This document shows, piece after piece, positions 49,216 through 57,608 of a stretch of DNA of 59,940 nucleotides. Position 1 is the first letter of the stretch, and each line of letters begins with the position of its first letter. The notes beneath the pieces were generated by a model. The model saw only the letters and a program-made list of their open reading frames with translations, had not been told where the DNA came from and ran no database searches. Source of the DNA: Butyrivibrio sp. (GTDB taxonomy: Bacteria > Bacillota > Clostridia > Lachnospirales > Lachnospiraceae); contig JAFXTN010000031.1 in assembly GCA_017535785.1 (NCBI GenBank), positions 1 through 59,940 on the forward strand. The letters run 5' to 3'. The translations under genes were made by a program, and so were the position numbers.

Positions 49216-51114
49216 TCACTTAATAAAAAGAGTCAGCTCATGTGCATCATCCATCTCGATCACAGTCCTGTAAACACTGTGCTTCCAGGATATCGAAAGC
49301 CTTGCATCATTTATAGGGCACTCCTCGATCTCAAAAACCTTTCCGCCCTTTATCTCTATCACTCCTAGGTCTCCAACAGAGATGGCCTCTCCATGCTCCA
49401 TGCCTTTTCCGGACTTCTTCGCAACAGGCTTTTCATACGTCATAACACTGACATAAGCCTTGAGATCACCGTCGTACTTGTCAGTAACTGTAATGCCCAC
49501 GCCCTTATCTAGCGCCACATTTCTGTGATAGCTCCTGATACGGGCATCACCGTAAGCGCTCGCGATATCCATAGACAGGCTGCAGACCGTTCCGTTATTA
49601 ACTTTATCCTTTTCGGCAAAAGAGCTGTCTCCAAGATCACATTTAACAGCCTTAGCCGCATACTCTGCGCCCGGCTTTTGCATTATTTCCGCGCCGCTCT
49701 TACTTTTATCTATAAACGTCGGAAGATTGTGATACTTGGACTGCATCGTCCATATCTCGTAACGCCTGTCGGAGAAAGTCTTCTCGGTATAGGTTCCTAC
49801 TCCCAAATCGATGACAAAAGGCTTTCCGTTTTTGAATATCGTATAAGAGCCGACATCGTTATGATTGTGGCTATCGGCGTTGTTTCCCGCTTTGGCCGCA
49901 AGTGTATAGACATCGTCTCTTGCGATCATAAGTCCCGTGCTCTCAAACCAGGAATCATCGCATTTCTTAGCTTGCTTTGGATATTCCATCATTTCCTTAT
50001 AGGCAAAAGCCTGCATGACATGGTAAAAGAGATTGATCTCATCAGGGATAAGTCTCGCATACATAGTCTCAGACTTAAAGTCATCTGCCGCAAAACCCGA
50101 AAGCGCCTCATCCCCTGTCCTTATACCAAAGAGAAACTCTCTGGCGCCTCTTCTTCCGGGATGAGCACTGCAATCAGCAAAGTTGATATACATATCACCG
50201 GAAACATGCATCTTCATGATGTAGTTTGCCATGTTCTTAATAAGCTTCTCGGAATAGATCTCTGCAAAAGCCTCATCCGTAACATCATATATAAGCTCGA
50301 GGCAGCCAAAAAGAGTGAGCGCCGCATGTGAATAGTACTGCGCTCCTTCACTGCAGCAACCGTCCTCGCCGTACTCATCAAGAAAATAGTCGCATGAGAC
50401 TGCAGCTTTTTCCAAGAACCGTCTTCTCTTATCCTCAGTGAAATAATCCTTGGTTCTTGTAAGAGCACATATAAGAACATTCTGAGTGCACCACGGCGTC
50501 CAGTTGCACATAGCTTCCTTGCCGTTTCCCATCCACCAAAAATGCTCATCCATGAAAGGAACAAAGATCCTCTCTTCAAGCCTGTAATTTACATACTCGC
50601 TAATATTCGGACTTATCTTTTCAAAGACGGGTCTCAAAAGATATTCGCAAAATGCGGCCTCAGCTCCAGACTCCGCGTCAAAGAGATCTATGACAGGCCT
50701 TGCCACATTGGGCATGGCATCATTCTTTCCATCTCTGACATGACTGTTGTGTGGAGGGAGGCACCACGAGCTCTCTTCAAGGATAAGATACAATCCGTCC
50801 AATATCGCATCGACAAAACGCCCCTTATTCTCGACGCACTCCGCCATCACCAAGCTGTTTAGTTTTCTTCTTCTGGGAAAATATTTATCTTCAAATCTCA
50901 CGCGATTGCCGGATCTGAAGAACTCTCGAAAATCAGATACAAGAAGTTCGCTCCAAGGCTCTAAAAGAGCCTCTTCGCCTCTCTTAATGATCTCTCTCTT
51001 TAGTTCAATGGGAAGAGACTCCCATTTTTCTCTGTCGGAAATATCGGGATATCCGGCGTACACTCCGCAGCCGGTTGTTTTAGAAAGATATTCTTTAACA
51101 AAATCTACTGCCAT
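49216..51114 (-). CDS. Heparinase II/III family protein
   Basis: 632 residues, without signal peptide. The N-terminal helical toroid (about 20-330) carries WMGNGKEAMCNWTPWCTQN and GCCSEGAQYYSHAALTLFG; the C-terminal beta-sandwich begins at AKAGNNADSHNHNDVGSYTIF, the signature of heparinase II/III-type lyases (His in HNHND). The family cleaves uronate-containing glycans by beta-elimination. The cytoplasmic location suggests that it acts on short imported oligosaccharides rather than on polymers. Start at the ATG 51112-51114, preceded by GAGGTGGG; a TTG frame further up is unlikely. Glycan identity is unknown. Confidence 0.87.
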   Translation of the reverse strand: MAVDFVKEYLSKTTGCGVYAGYPDISDREKWESLPIELKREIIKRGEEALLEPWSELLVSDFREFFRSGNRVRFEDKYFPRRRKLNSLVMAECVENKGRFVDAILDGLYLILEESSWCLPPHNSHVRDGKNDAMPNVARPVIDLFDAESGAEAAFCEYLLRPVFEKISPNISEYVNYRLEERIFVPFMDEHFWWMGNGKEAMCNWTPWCTQNVLICALTRTKDYFTEDKRRRFLEKAAVSCDYFLDEYGEDGCCSEGAQYYSHAALTLFGCLELIYDVTDEAFAEIYSEKLIKNMANYIMKMHVSGDMYINFADCSAHPGRRGAREFLFGIRTGDEALSGFAADDFKSETMYARLIPDEINLFYHVMQAFAYKEMMEYPKQAKKCDDSWFESTGLMIARDDVYTLAAKAGNNADSHNHNDVGSYTIFKNGKPFVIDLGVGTYTEKTFSDRRYEIWTMQSKYHNLPTFIDKSKSGAEIMQKPGAEYAAKAVKCDLGDSSFAEKDKVNNGTVCSLSMDIASAYGDARIRSYHRNVALDKGVGITVTDKYDGDLKAYVSVMTYEKPVAKKSGKGMEHGEAISVGDLGVIEIKGGKVFEIEECPINDARLSISWKHSVYRTVIEMDDAHELTLFIK

Positions 51115-51122
51115 ACCCCACC

Positions 51123-51911
51123 TCAAGCTTCGTTTCCGTACACCTCAATCTGAACAAGTGCGGGAAAAGGACTCGGATCGTCAGCCTTAACAAGCTTACC
51201 CAGCTTGATCCATCTGATATTTTTCTTCTCAATATCAAAAACATGCGGCTCCTGGATCTTCTTTTCCATGTTCACAGTCTCTGTGCTACCGTCTGAAAAT
51301 TCAAAGGTAGCCTTGGTCCACCAGTTATCATGCGGGAAGTCCGCCCTGGTATAAAGAACTATCTTGTCAAAAGATACTTCTCTTCCGAAGTCCAGCTTAA
51401 ATTCCGCATCGTCCTGCCTGTTGATACCCCATGATTCATACGGCCACTCGCCGTGTGAAAGCGTTGCGATACAGCCATCGATCGCATTTCTTGCCGCAAA
51501 AACAGCCTCGCCTCTCGTCTCAACATTGGCACTTGCATGCGGATAAACACCGGCGAACTCATGCTGGTCAAAAGGATTGAGCGCAAGGTTCTTATAGCTT
51601 TTTATCTCATAGTCTCTTGCTTTTCTGATGGTCACAAGATGTCTGTTTCCCATAAAAGCAAGTGGGTTATAGCTTGTTTTTTTCTCATAAAAAGGAACAG
51701 GAAACAAAACCGTATCCTGCTCGATAAAGCAAAATGCCTCATCAACTGCGGCATCTGCCTTTACAACATAAAAATTACCGGGCTCGATACCCGAAAACTC
51801 GATGATATCGCCCTTTCTGTACTCCCCGTCCCAGGCAAGAACAACAGCTTCTTCCCCTTCTGCTTCTGCCTTTGCTACATGATCCCAATCATTATAAACC
51901 GATACCTTCAT
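51123..51911 (-). CDS. Galactose-binding-fold (F5/8 type C-like) protein
   Basis: 262 residues, no signal peptide. The N-terminal third (about 1-80: KVSVYNDWDHVAKAEAEGEE, PGNFYVVKADA) looks like a small beta domain. The C-terminal half (about 110-260) has the jelly-roll pattern of carbohydrate-binding discoidin-like domains: AARNAIDGCIATLSHGEWPY, SWGINRQDDAEFKLDFGREVSFDKI and WWTKATFEFSDGS. In this locus a substrate-binding or uronate-handling role is likely, but no catalytic family is recognised. The ATG 51909-51911 follows GAGGTAAAAAG; the stop lies just before the heparinase-like start. Confidence 0.72.
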   Translation of the reverse strand: MKVSVYNDWDHVAKAEAEGEEAVVLAWDGEYRKGDIIEFSGIEPGNFYVVKADAAVDEAFCFIEQDTVLFPVPFYEKKTSYNPLAFMGNRHLVTIRKARDYEIKSYKNLALNPFDQHEFAGVYPHASANVETRGEAVFAARNAIDGCIATLSHGEWPYESWGINRQDDAEFKLDFGREVSFDKIVLYTRADFPHDNWWTKATFEFSDGSTETVNMEKKIQEPHVFDIEKKNIRWIKLGKLVKADDPSPFPALVQIEVYGNEA

Positions 51912-51918
51912 ATTCTTT

Positions 51919-52968
51919 TTACCTCGTAGAAAGAAAGACATTCTCTCTGATCGCGTCATTATCCTCAGGATAAACCTTTAAATACTCATCCATCATGGAC
52001 TTGGCAACCTGAAACTCACCCATGTGCTCATATGCTGTTATCTCATTTAACATGAGTGCCTGATTCATCGTCTTATCACCTATATCGATCCCCGATTTAA
52101 AGGATGATATCGCGCCTTCATAGTCACCCTGCCTTATCTGGCACATTCCAAGCTGGTTGTATACCTTGGCGCTGTCCGGATTCTCGCTCAGATATGTCTT
52201 ATATACGCTCACTGCGTAATTGTAATCACCCTGTTTTTCTCCTGTTGCTCCAAGAAGGAGTACCACAGGCTCTTTTTCCTGATCTCTCTCGTTTCTTGCA
52301 GCCTCAAGATAACTCTGTGCCTCAGCATTGTTTCCAAGGTAAAAAGATATCTGCCCCTTCTCAAAGTTACTCATAAAATCGCTTCCGCCGTCAAAGGCGT
52401 TCTGAAGGATCTTGGTGCCCTCTTCCTCGTAACCGTACTCGGCAAGAGCCTTATAAATTCTGATCTTTAATGAATAATCCTTGGGACTTGATTTCATCGC
52501 TTTTGCAAAATCGGAATATGCACTGTCGTGATCGTCCGCAGCAAGCTCGCATACGCCCCTAAGATAATGCGCATCCTTGTCTTTTTCTCTAAGAGCCAAG
52601 ATCGCATCGTAGATTTCCTTGGATTTGTTGTATTCACCAAGTTTCATATATGCTTCAGCGAGGTAATAGTTGGTGTCAAAATCCATGTCGTCAACTATTC
52701 CCTCATCCGCAGCAAGAGAAGCAAGCAGCTGTTCAGCCGCCTGCTCGTATTCATAAATATGAAGATAAGCTATGCCCATGCCTCTTCGCGCCAGGCATTC
52801 ATCCTCTCCGCCTTCAAGTGCTGATTGAAAGCTCTCGAGCGCATCCGCATACTCACAGTTCTCAAGATGAGTAAATCCGGAGTTTACGTTACGTCCGTTC
52901 GTGATAGAGCCACAGCCTGAAAGGATGACAGTCAGCGCAAGTAATCCCGCAATAAATCTATACTTCAT
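51919..52968 (-). CDS. TPR-repeat lipoprotein
   Basis: 349 residues. Signal AGLLALTVILSGCGS gives lipobox LSGC with Cys near residue 20. About eight tetratricopeptide units follow (e.g. NSGFTHLENCEYADALESF, YYLAEAYMKLGEYNKSKEIY, KVYNQLGMCQIRQGDYEGA), so it is a protein-protein scaffold on the cell surface. It follows ridA by 12 bases and precedes the galactose-binding-fold gene by 7 bases. The link with the uronide genes is by position only. No partner can be named. Confidence 0.85.
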   Translation of the reverse strand: MKYRFIAGLLALTVILSGCGSITNGRNVNSGFTHLENCEYADALESFQSALEGGEDECLARRGMGIAYLHIYEYEQAAEQLLASLAADEGIVDDMDFDTNYYLAEAYMKLGEYNKSKEIYDAILALREKDKDAHYLRGVCELAADDHDSAYSDFAKAMKSSPKDYSLKIRIYKALAEYGYEEEGTKILQNAFDGGSDFMSNFEKGQISFYLGNNAEAQSYLEAARNERDQEKEPVVLLLGATGEKQGDYNYAVSVYKTYLSENPDSAKVYNQLGMCQIRQGDYEGAISSFKSGIDIGDKTMNQALMLNEITAYEHMGEFQVAKSMMDEYLKVYPEDNDAIRENVFLSTR

Positions 52969-52980
52969 CTATGCCTCTTC

Positions 52981-53358
52981 TTATTTACCAAGATATGCGA
53001 TAACCTCTACTTCGCAAAGAACGTCCTTGGGAAGCTTCTTAACAGCAACACAGCTTCTTGCGGGTTTGCTGGTAAAGTACTTTTCGTATACGCCGTTAAA
53101 AGCAGCAAAATCGCTCATCTCAGCGAGGAAACATGTAGTCTTTACAACATGCTCATAATCAGTTCCTGCTGCCTTTAATATCTCTCCGATATTCTGGCAT
53201 ACTCTGTTTGTCTGATCCTCAATTGTTGTAGTATCTATCTCACCTGTTGCGGGATTGATCGGAATCTGTCCCGAAGCATAAAGAAAATCTCCCGCCTTGA
53301 TAGCCTGTGAATAAGGTCCGATCGCTGCCGGTGCCTTGTCTGTACTTACATACTGCAT
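52981..53358 (-). CDS. ridA: RidA family enamine/imine deaminase
   Basis: 125 residues, normal length. The N-terminal KAPAAIGPYSQAIKAGDFLYASGQI and C-terminal PARSCVAVKKLPKDVLCEVEVIAY (with the conserved catalytic Arg in PARS and Glu in EVE) define RidA. It hydrolyses reactive 2-aminoacrylate and related enamines formed by PLP enzymes. RBS AAGGAGG precedes the ATG. Confidence 0.95.
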   Translation of the reverse strand: MQYVSTDKAPAAIGPYSQAIKAGDFLYASGQIPINPATGEIDTTTIEDQTNRVCQNIGEILKAAGTDYEHVVKTTCFLAEMSDFAAFNGVYEKYFTSKPARSCVAVKKLPKDVLCEVEVIAYLGK

Positions 53359-53382
53359 GTATATATATCCTCCTTAAGATTG

Positions 53383-53619
53383 TTATTCCTGTCCAAAAAC
53401 GGCCGTCACATAGAACCCTCTTGCGTTCTCTTCAACCTTGGTCACAACGCCTTCCCTCTCGAGCATGCGCTCACGAAAAGGGAAATTACCCGACATTGCG
53501 AGTGACGGATCTATCGTATAGTAATAGTTACTTGGAAGTACACCTTCCGTAACCGTCACATGGTCGCCCTCTTTGAGAAGTCCCGGGCGTTCCATCTTGA
53601 AACTCATCTCTCTAGCCAT
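53383..53619 (-). CDS. Small conserved protein of unknown function
   Basis: 78 residues, soluble. The start at 53617-53619 follows GGGAGTG; a longer frame to 53676 would overlap the SGNH gene. It begins MAREMSFKMERPGLLKEGDH and contains VLPSNYYYTIDPSLAMSGNF and PFRERMLEREGVVTKVEEN, suggesting an all-beta SH3-like fold. Small proteins like this occur in Lachnospiraceae, but no role is known. It lies between the SGNH hydrolase and ridA, all on the same strand. Confidence 0.7.
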   Translation of the reverse strand: MAREMSFKMERPGLLKEGDHVTVTEGVLPSNYYYTIDPSLAMSGNFPFRERMLEREGVVTKVEENARGFYVTAVFGQE

Positions 53620-53633
53620 TTTATCACTCCCGA

Positions 53634-54638
53634 TCAGTCTTTTACAATCGCATGTTGCAAAAGATATTGATGCCATCTTTCATATGCCGAAGCCTTAAGA
53701 TGTACGTCGTCAAAAGAAAGCTCTTTTAACAGATTTCCATCTTCATCATCAACCGACTCGTTCATATCAATGTAGAAGATATCCTCGCCGTTCGCAAGCT
53801 GTGAAAGCGCTTCGTTTCTCTCATTGATGTTCGGATTGTTAAAGTGTTTATCCGTATTGCTCTTATCCGCGGTGACATGCATGATCCCCTGAATATAGAT
53901 GATCGCATCAGGCTGAAGCTCTCTTATCCTGTTTATCACCTCGGTGTACTTTTCAATGAACATGTTGAGATTTCCTGTTCCCATCTCATTGAGTCCGAGC
54001 ATGATATAGATCTTTCCGTATTCATTTTCGGAAAGCGCTTCGTCGACGGTCATCTTGACCTTGCTGCCTTCTTTTTTCAAAAACGGCTTTTCCAAAACCG
54101 TATATATAGTCAGCGAAACCTTTGAATAGAAGGTCGCTCTGGTATCAAGCTCATCTACATATTCGGAAAGGCCGACAGTTCTGGAATCTCCGATGAAAAG
54201 AGCATCATCGAAATACTCATCTGTAACCTCGCAAAATTCCAACTTATCTTCTTCCGAATTGCCCGATATATCATTGCCTGAAATATCGGAATTGCCGGAT
54301 ATATCATTACCCGACACATCGCTGCTCTCAGGCTGACTATCAGTCTCCTGTTCATTGACTACAACCTGCTCAGCCGGCTGAGTTTCGCCCGAATCGGCTG
54401 CCTGCTTTCCTGCAAGTATCTTTTGATCGACCGCACTGAGATCGGCAAACTCATCCCAAGGATAAACTCCGTCCGCCATTCCCTTCATCATAACGGCAAA
54501 AAGCGGCGTCTTTGCAGAATCGTAGTCCACTGCATAGTCGCTGTAAAGATCGTTCTTAAGCGCGAACGTCAAACACGATAAAATTATTGAAACCACCGCT
54601 GTCAAAAATAGCAGCGGGCAGTACTTAACCAGTTTCAT
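53634..54638 (-). CDS. SGNH/GDSL-type acylesterase or acyltransferase, membrane anchored
   Basis: 334 residues. One N-terminal transmembrane helix (about 9-26) is followed by a Gln/Glu/Ser linker with five repeats of the form DISGN/DVSGN (about 115-140), then an extracytoplasmic SGNH domain: Ser in LFIGDSRTVGLSEY, Asn/Gly region LGLNEMGTGN, and Asp-His in SFDDVHLKASAYERW. Paired with the MBOAT gene 14 bases upstream it matches AlgX/AlgJ- or DltD-like partners that transfer acyl groups to secreted polysaccharides. The acceptor glycan is unknown. Confidence 0.82.
   Translation of the reverse strand: MKLVKYCPLLFLTAVVSIILSCLTFALKNDLYSDYAVDYDSAKTPLFAVMMKGMADGVYPWDEFADLSAVDQKILAGKQAADSGETQPAEQVVVNEQETDSQPESSDVSGNDISGNSDISGNDISGNSEEDKLEFCEVTDEYFDDALFIGDSRTVGLSEYVDELDTRATFYSKVSLTIYTVLEKPFLKKEGSKVKMTVDEALSENEYGKIYIMLGLNEMGTGNLNMFIEKYTEVINRIRELQPDAIIYIQGIMHVTADKSNTDKHFNNPNINERNEALSQLANGEDIFYIDMNESVDDEDGNLLKELSFDDVHLKASAYERWHQYLLQHAIVKD
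54254..54321. repeat. Short tandem repeat in the SGNH linker
   Basis: Imperfect repeats of a 15-base unit (GATATATCATTGCCTGA and variants on the forward strand) coding for SGND/SGNS units in the protein. Such repeats can change length by slippage. Confidence 0.6.
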
Positions 54639-54652
54639 TTTTTACTCTTTCC

Positions 54653-56026
54653 TCAAAACTTAAAATACATAAAAGGATTACCTGCGGAATTGGACAGGCT
54701 GAAAACGCAGATCCAAAAGATCACGAACAATATAGCCGTGAACACAGGTTTTTTCCTATTTTTCTCAAATAATCCGTACAGTCCCGGAATCAAAAGGATG
54801 ATGCCTAAAAGAAGGAACACTCCATAAACTCCGAGCTTTTTAATGTAATCACTATCGTTGACCGCTATCCCTACCCCAAAGAACGGGAACAGTCTGCAGA
54901 AATAGTTCTCAAGCATGCCAATCCCGGGTATAGCAAAGATCACCCATGTGAGCGGGATAAGCACTAAAACATGGAGCTTTCCGAGGATAAAGCTGAGCCA
55001 TTTCGGGAAAAACTTAAATACAATGAATTTCTCAATTACTATAATAACAAAAAGAATGAGTCCCCACAGAATAAAATTCAAAGTTATTCCGTGCCAGAAT
55101 CCTGTAATGAGCCAAACAACAAGCAGATTGAATATGATCCTCGGAGCCTTGACTTTACTGCCTCCAAGCGGGATATAGATATAATCCTTAAACCAGGATC
55201 CCAAAGTAGCGTGCCATCTTCTGTAGAATTCCGATACGCTCTTTGCACTGTAGGGCTGATCGAAGTTGACAACAAAAGGAAAGCCCAGCATCACTCCAAT
55301 ACCTGCTGCCATAAGTGAATATCCCCAGAAATCATAATAAAGCTGCATCGAATATGTCGCAGCGCCTATCCACGCCAATGGAGTGGACAAACTCTCATAT
55401 CCGATAGTTCCTATATCATTCCAGAGCATAGCAAGGTGATCAGCAACCATGACCTTCATAAAAAGACCAAGCACAAAAAACCTAAGTCCGTCCTCAATGC
55501 TTTCAAGAACAGTCTTAAGCTCTGCCTTATATGCGTCTTTACCTATATTGTCATTTTCGACATAGTCGGAAAAGCGCATGATCGGTCCCGAAACGATCTG
55601 CGGAAACATGCAAAAATACGTAGCAACATCCGCAAACGGTGGTTCTTCTGTGATCTTGTCCATGTAGGTGTCTGCCTGGAAGGAGATCATCTTAAATACA
55701 AAAAAGCTGACTCCGAGCGGCATGAGACTATTGTCTATCACCTGCCCCAGTATCTTGAATTCCACCAGCATAAGTGCATCAATACATACTATGAAGGCAA
55801 GAAGAAGTTTTTTCTTATTCGCACCGCGTATAGCACGTGAAAAAAGATAGTTTACCACTATAGCCCCGAGTAATACCGGAAGCATCCTTATATCTCCCAC
55901 TCCATAGAAAACCAGACTGCCTATCAAAAGCGTCCACGTTCTGAATGAAACGGGAGTCAAATAATACGCTATAACAAATACAGGTAAGAACCTGAAAATA
56001 AAAGTTAGATCCGAAAAATTAATCAT
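54653..56026 (-). CDS. MBOAT family O-acyltransferase (AlgI/DltB-like)
   Basis: 457 residues, about eleven membrane segments. Family motifs: MFPQIVSGPIMRF, FYRRWHATLGSWFKDYIYIPLGG and the catalytic His in LITGFWHGITLNFILWG. MBOAT proteins carry acyl groups across the membrane; with the SGNH protein directly downstream (14 bases) this makes a two-part surface O-acylation system. No dltA or dltC genes are near, so D-alanylation of teichoic acid is less likely than acetylation of an exopolysaccharide. It begins 20 bases after the TPR gene. Confidence 0.9.
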   Translation of the reverse strand: MINFSDLTFIFRFLPVFVIAYYLTPVSFRTWTLLIGSLVFYGVGDIRMLPVLLGAIVVNYLFSRAIRGANKKKLLLAFIVCIDALMLVEFKILGQVIDNSLMPLGVSFFVFKMISFQADTYMDKITEEPPFADVATYFCMFPQIVSGPIMRFSDYVENDNIGKDAYKAELKTVLESIEDGLRFFVLGLFMKVMVADHLAMLWNDIGTIGYESLSTPLAWIGAATYSMQLYYDFWGYSLMAAGIGVMLGFPFVVNFDQPYSAKSVSEFYRRWHATLGSWFKDYIYIPLGGSKVKAPRIIFNLLVVWLITGFWHGITLNFILWGLILFVIIVIEKFIVFKFFPKWLSFILGKLHVLVLIPLTWVIFAIPGIGMLENYFCRLFPFFGVGIAVNDSDYIKKLGVYGVFLLLGIILLIPGLYGLFEKNRKKPVFTAILFVIFWICVFSLSNSAGNPFMYFKF

Positions 56027-56046
56027 TTCCCCATTTTTTCCTATTA

Positions 56047-57405
56047 TTAGTTGCCGGAGTTATTGATCTCAGCCAACTTGGTCTCGGCCGCAGCCGCAGT
56101 CTTTGTGTTCGGGAATTCCGTCACGACAGCGTCGTATTTCTCCTTGGCTTTCTCAAGATCCCCGTTTTCCGAGTATGAATTGGCCAGATAATACAGTGTA
56201 TTGACGTTGGTATTGTCATACTGATATGCCTTTGAAAGATTGGCAATGGCCTCATCAAACTTCTTAGCTTTATAAGCGTCATATCCTGTGTTGTAATATG
56301 ATGTCGCAAGCTGAGGGCCAACTTTAGACATCAGTGTATCGTAAAGCGCCAAAAACTCAGGAGAAACAGAGTCCTTGATAACCTCAAGGTCTACGTTCTC
56401 AAGTGCTGCCGCTATACCTTCAATATCGGATGAATCATTCTCATAGCAATCCACTGCCTTCATAAGAGAGTTCATGGATGCTGATGTTGAATCTACGCCT
56501 TCGTAGCTGTCCACCTGGCCCTGGAGCTCCTGCATGTTCTTGTCCATAGAAGCCATTTTCTGCTCAAGCTCAACTATCTTGGCGGATTTATTGTCGGATT
56601 CCTCGCTGATACGAGCGATCTTATCCTTATTGTCCGCAGTGATGGTCTCTATTCTCTGAGGCAGTATCAAAAAGAAAGATGCCGCAACGCCGAGCGCTAT
56701 TCCAAGTACGATTCCCCAGATGGAACCGGTTCTTGTGAGCGCAGACTTCTTAAGCGGCTGGATTATCATCTCATTGCCGCTGTTGTATCTGATAACCTCA
56801 TCATTTTCACTTGAAGCGATATCCGAAACAAGCTTGCCGCTCTCACCCGGAAGAAGCATGCTGTCTGCTTCCTTGAGATAACGTCTTGCAAGGGTATTGC
56901 CTGTATCAAGCTTTAATACCTTTTTGGCCTCAACTTTGGCTCTGTCCCAGTTTCCTGCCTTCAAATACAAAAGTGCCAAAAGAAGATGCGCCTTAATAAA
57001 GCCGGCATTGAGCGAAAGAACTTTCTTAAGCTGAATAACGGCCAGGTCAAGGCTGTCCTGATGGCAGTAGTTAAGTGCTATATTAAATTTCTTTATAGTC
57101 TGATTGATATCCTCAAGCTTGGACGGGCTGTTTCTTACCATGTCCATGTACTCGTCGGCGATGTTATCATCGGGCTTAAGGTTCTTACTTATAACCCACT
57201 CCGAGAGCGCCGCAACAACCTCTCCGGTCTCATAATAGATAAGTCCCAAGAGATTACGTGCATTTATATTGTTCTTATCAAGCTTAAGGCTCTGATGAAG
57301 CGACTCCATAGCTCCCGTCAGATCTCTGACCGATGCCTTTTCAAGTCCTTCATTGTAAAAGACATTTGATAAGCTTACAAGCTTCTTATATATGCTGGTT
57401 GCCAT
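56047..57405 (-). CDS. Membrane TPR-repeat protein with coiled coil
   Basis: 452 residues. Cytoplasmic TPR units lie at the N terminus (about 10-190: LTGAMESLHQSLKLDKNNINARNL split across repeats), then one transmembrane helix (about 228-250: IWGIVLGIALGVAASFFLIL), a coiled coil of about 50 residues (ADNKDKIARISEESDNKSAK...), and a second TPR block at the C terminus (about 365-450). A membrane scaffold linking both faces. The start overlaps by one base (TAATG) a 54-codon gene upstream. With the MBOAT-SGNH pair downstream it may organise envelope modification; no partner is known. Confidence 0.82.
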   Translation of the reverse strand: MATSIYKKLVSLSNVFYNEGLEKASVRDLTGAMESLHQSLKLDKNNINARNLLGLIYYETGEVVAALSEWVISKNLKPDDNIADEYMDMVRNSPSKLEDINQTIKKFNIALNYCHQDSLDLAVIQLKKVLSLNAGFIKAHLLLALLYLKAGNWDRAKVEAKKVLKLDTGNTLARRYLKEADSMLLPGESGKLVSDIASSENDEVIRYNSGNEMIIQPLKKSALTRTGSIWGIVLGIALGVAASFFLILPQRIETITADNKDKIARISEESDNKSAKIVELEQKMASMDKNMQELQGQVDSYEGVDSTSASMNSLMKAVDCYENDSSDIEGIAAALENVDLEVIKDSVSPEFLALYDTLMSKVGPQLATSYYNTGYDAYKAKKFDEAIANLSKAYQYDNTNVNTLYYLANSYSENGDLEKAKEKYDAVVTEFPNTKTAAAAETKLAEINNSGN

Positions 57406-57569
57406 TATCTGCTCCTCTTATTGTTATCAGCTTCCGATTTAGCATCTTTAAGGAGCCCTACAATAACATCTGACATATCATCAAGGTCTCTGTTGTAGAT
57501 GATATCTTCCGCATCCTCAATCTCGAGACTTGGTTTAAACTTCTTAAGTTCCTCTTCAAAATTAAGCAT
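57405..57569 (-). CDS. Small acidic protein of 54 residues
   Basis: Frame with ATG at 57567-57569 and TAA overlapping the TPR gene start (TAATG). The protein begins MLNFEEELKKFKPSLEIEDA, continues with RDLDDMSDVIVGLLKD and ends in a basic tail. GGGGAAATC acts as ribosome site. No signal or membrane segment. Fusion-like coupling to the TPR gene suggests a joint role, perhaps as a small partner that binds the cytoplasmic TPR units. No family is recognised; coding is inferred from overlap, RBS and helix-like composition. Confidence 0.6.
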   Translation of the reverse strand: MLNFEEELKKFKPSLEIEDAEDIIYNRDLDDMSDVIVGLLKDAKSEADNNKRSR

Positions 57570-57608
57570 TAGATTTCCCCTTTATAACTCATTCGATAAA
57601 TGCTCTTA

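Noticed and set aside
49525-50331. 268-codon forward frame opposite the heparinase-like gene
   Set aside because: No ribosome site or recognisable domain, and the opposite strand is clearly coding.
54653-56026. dltB of teichoic acid D-alanylation
   Set aside because: No dltA or dltC neighbours; the SGNH partner and TPR genes fit general O-acylation better.
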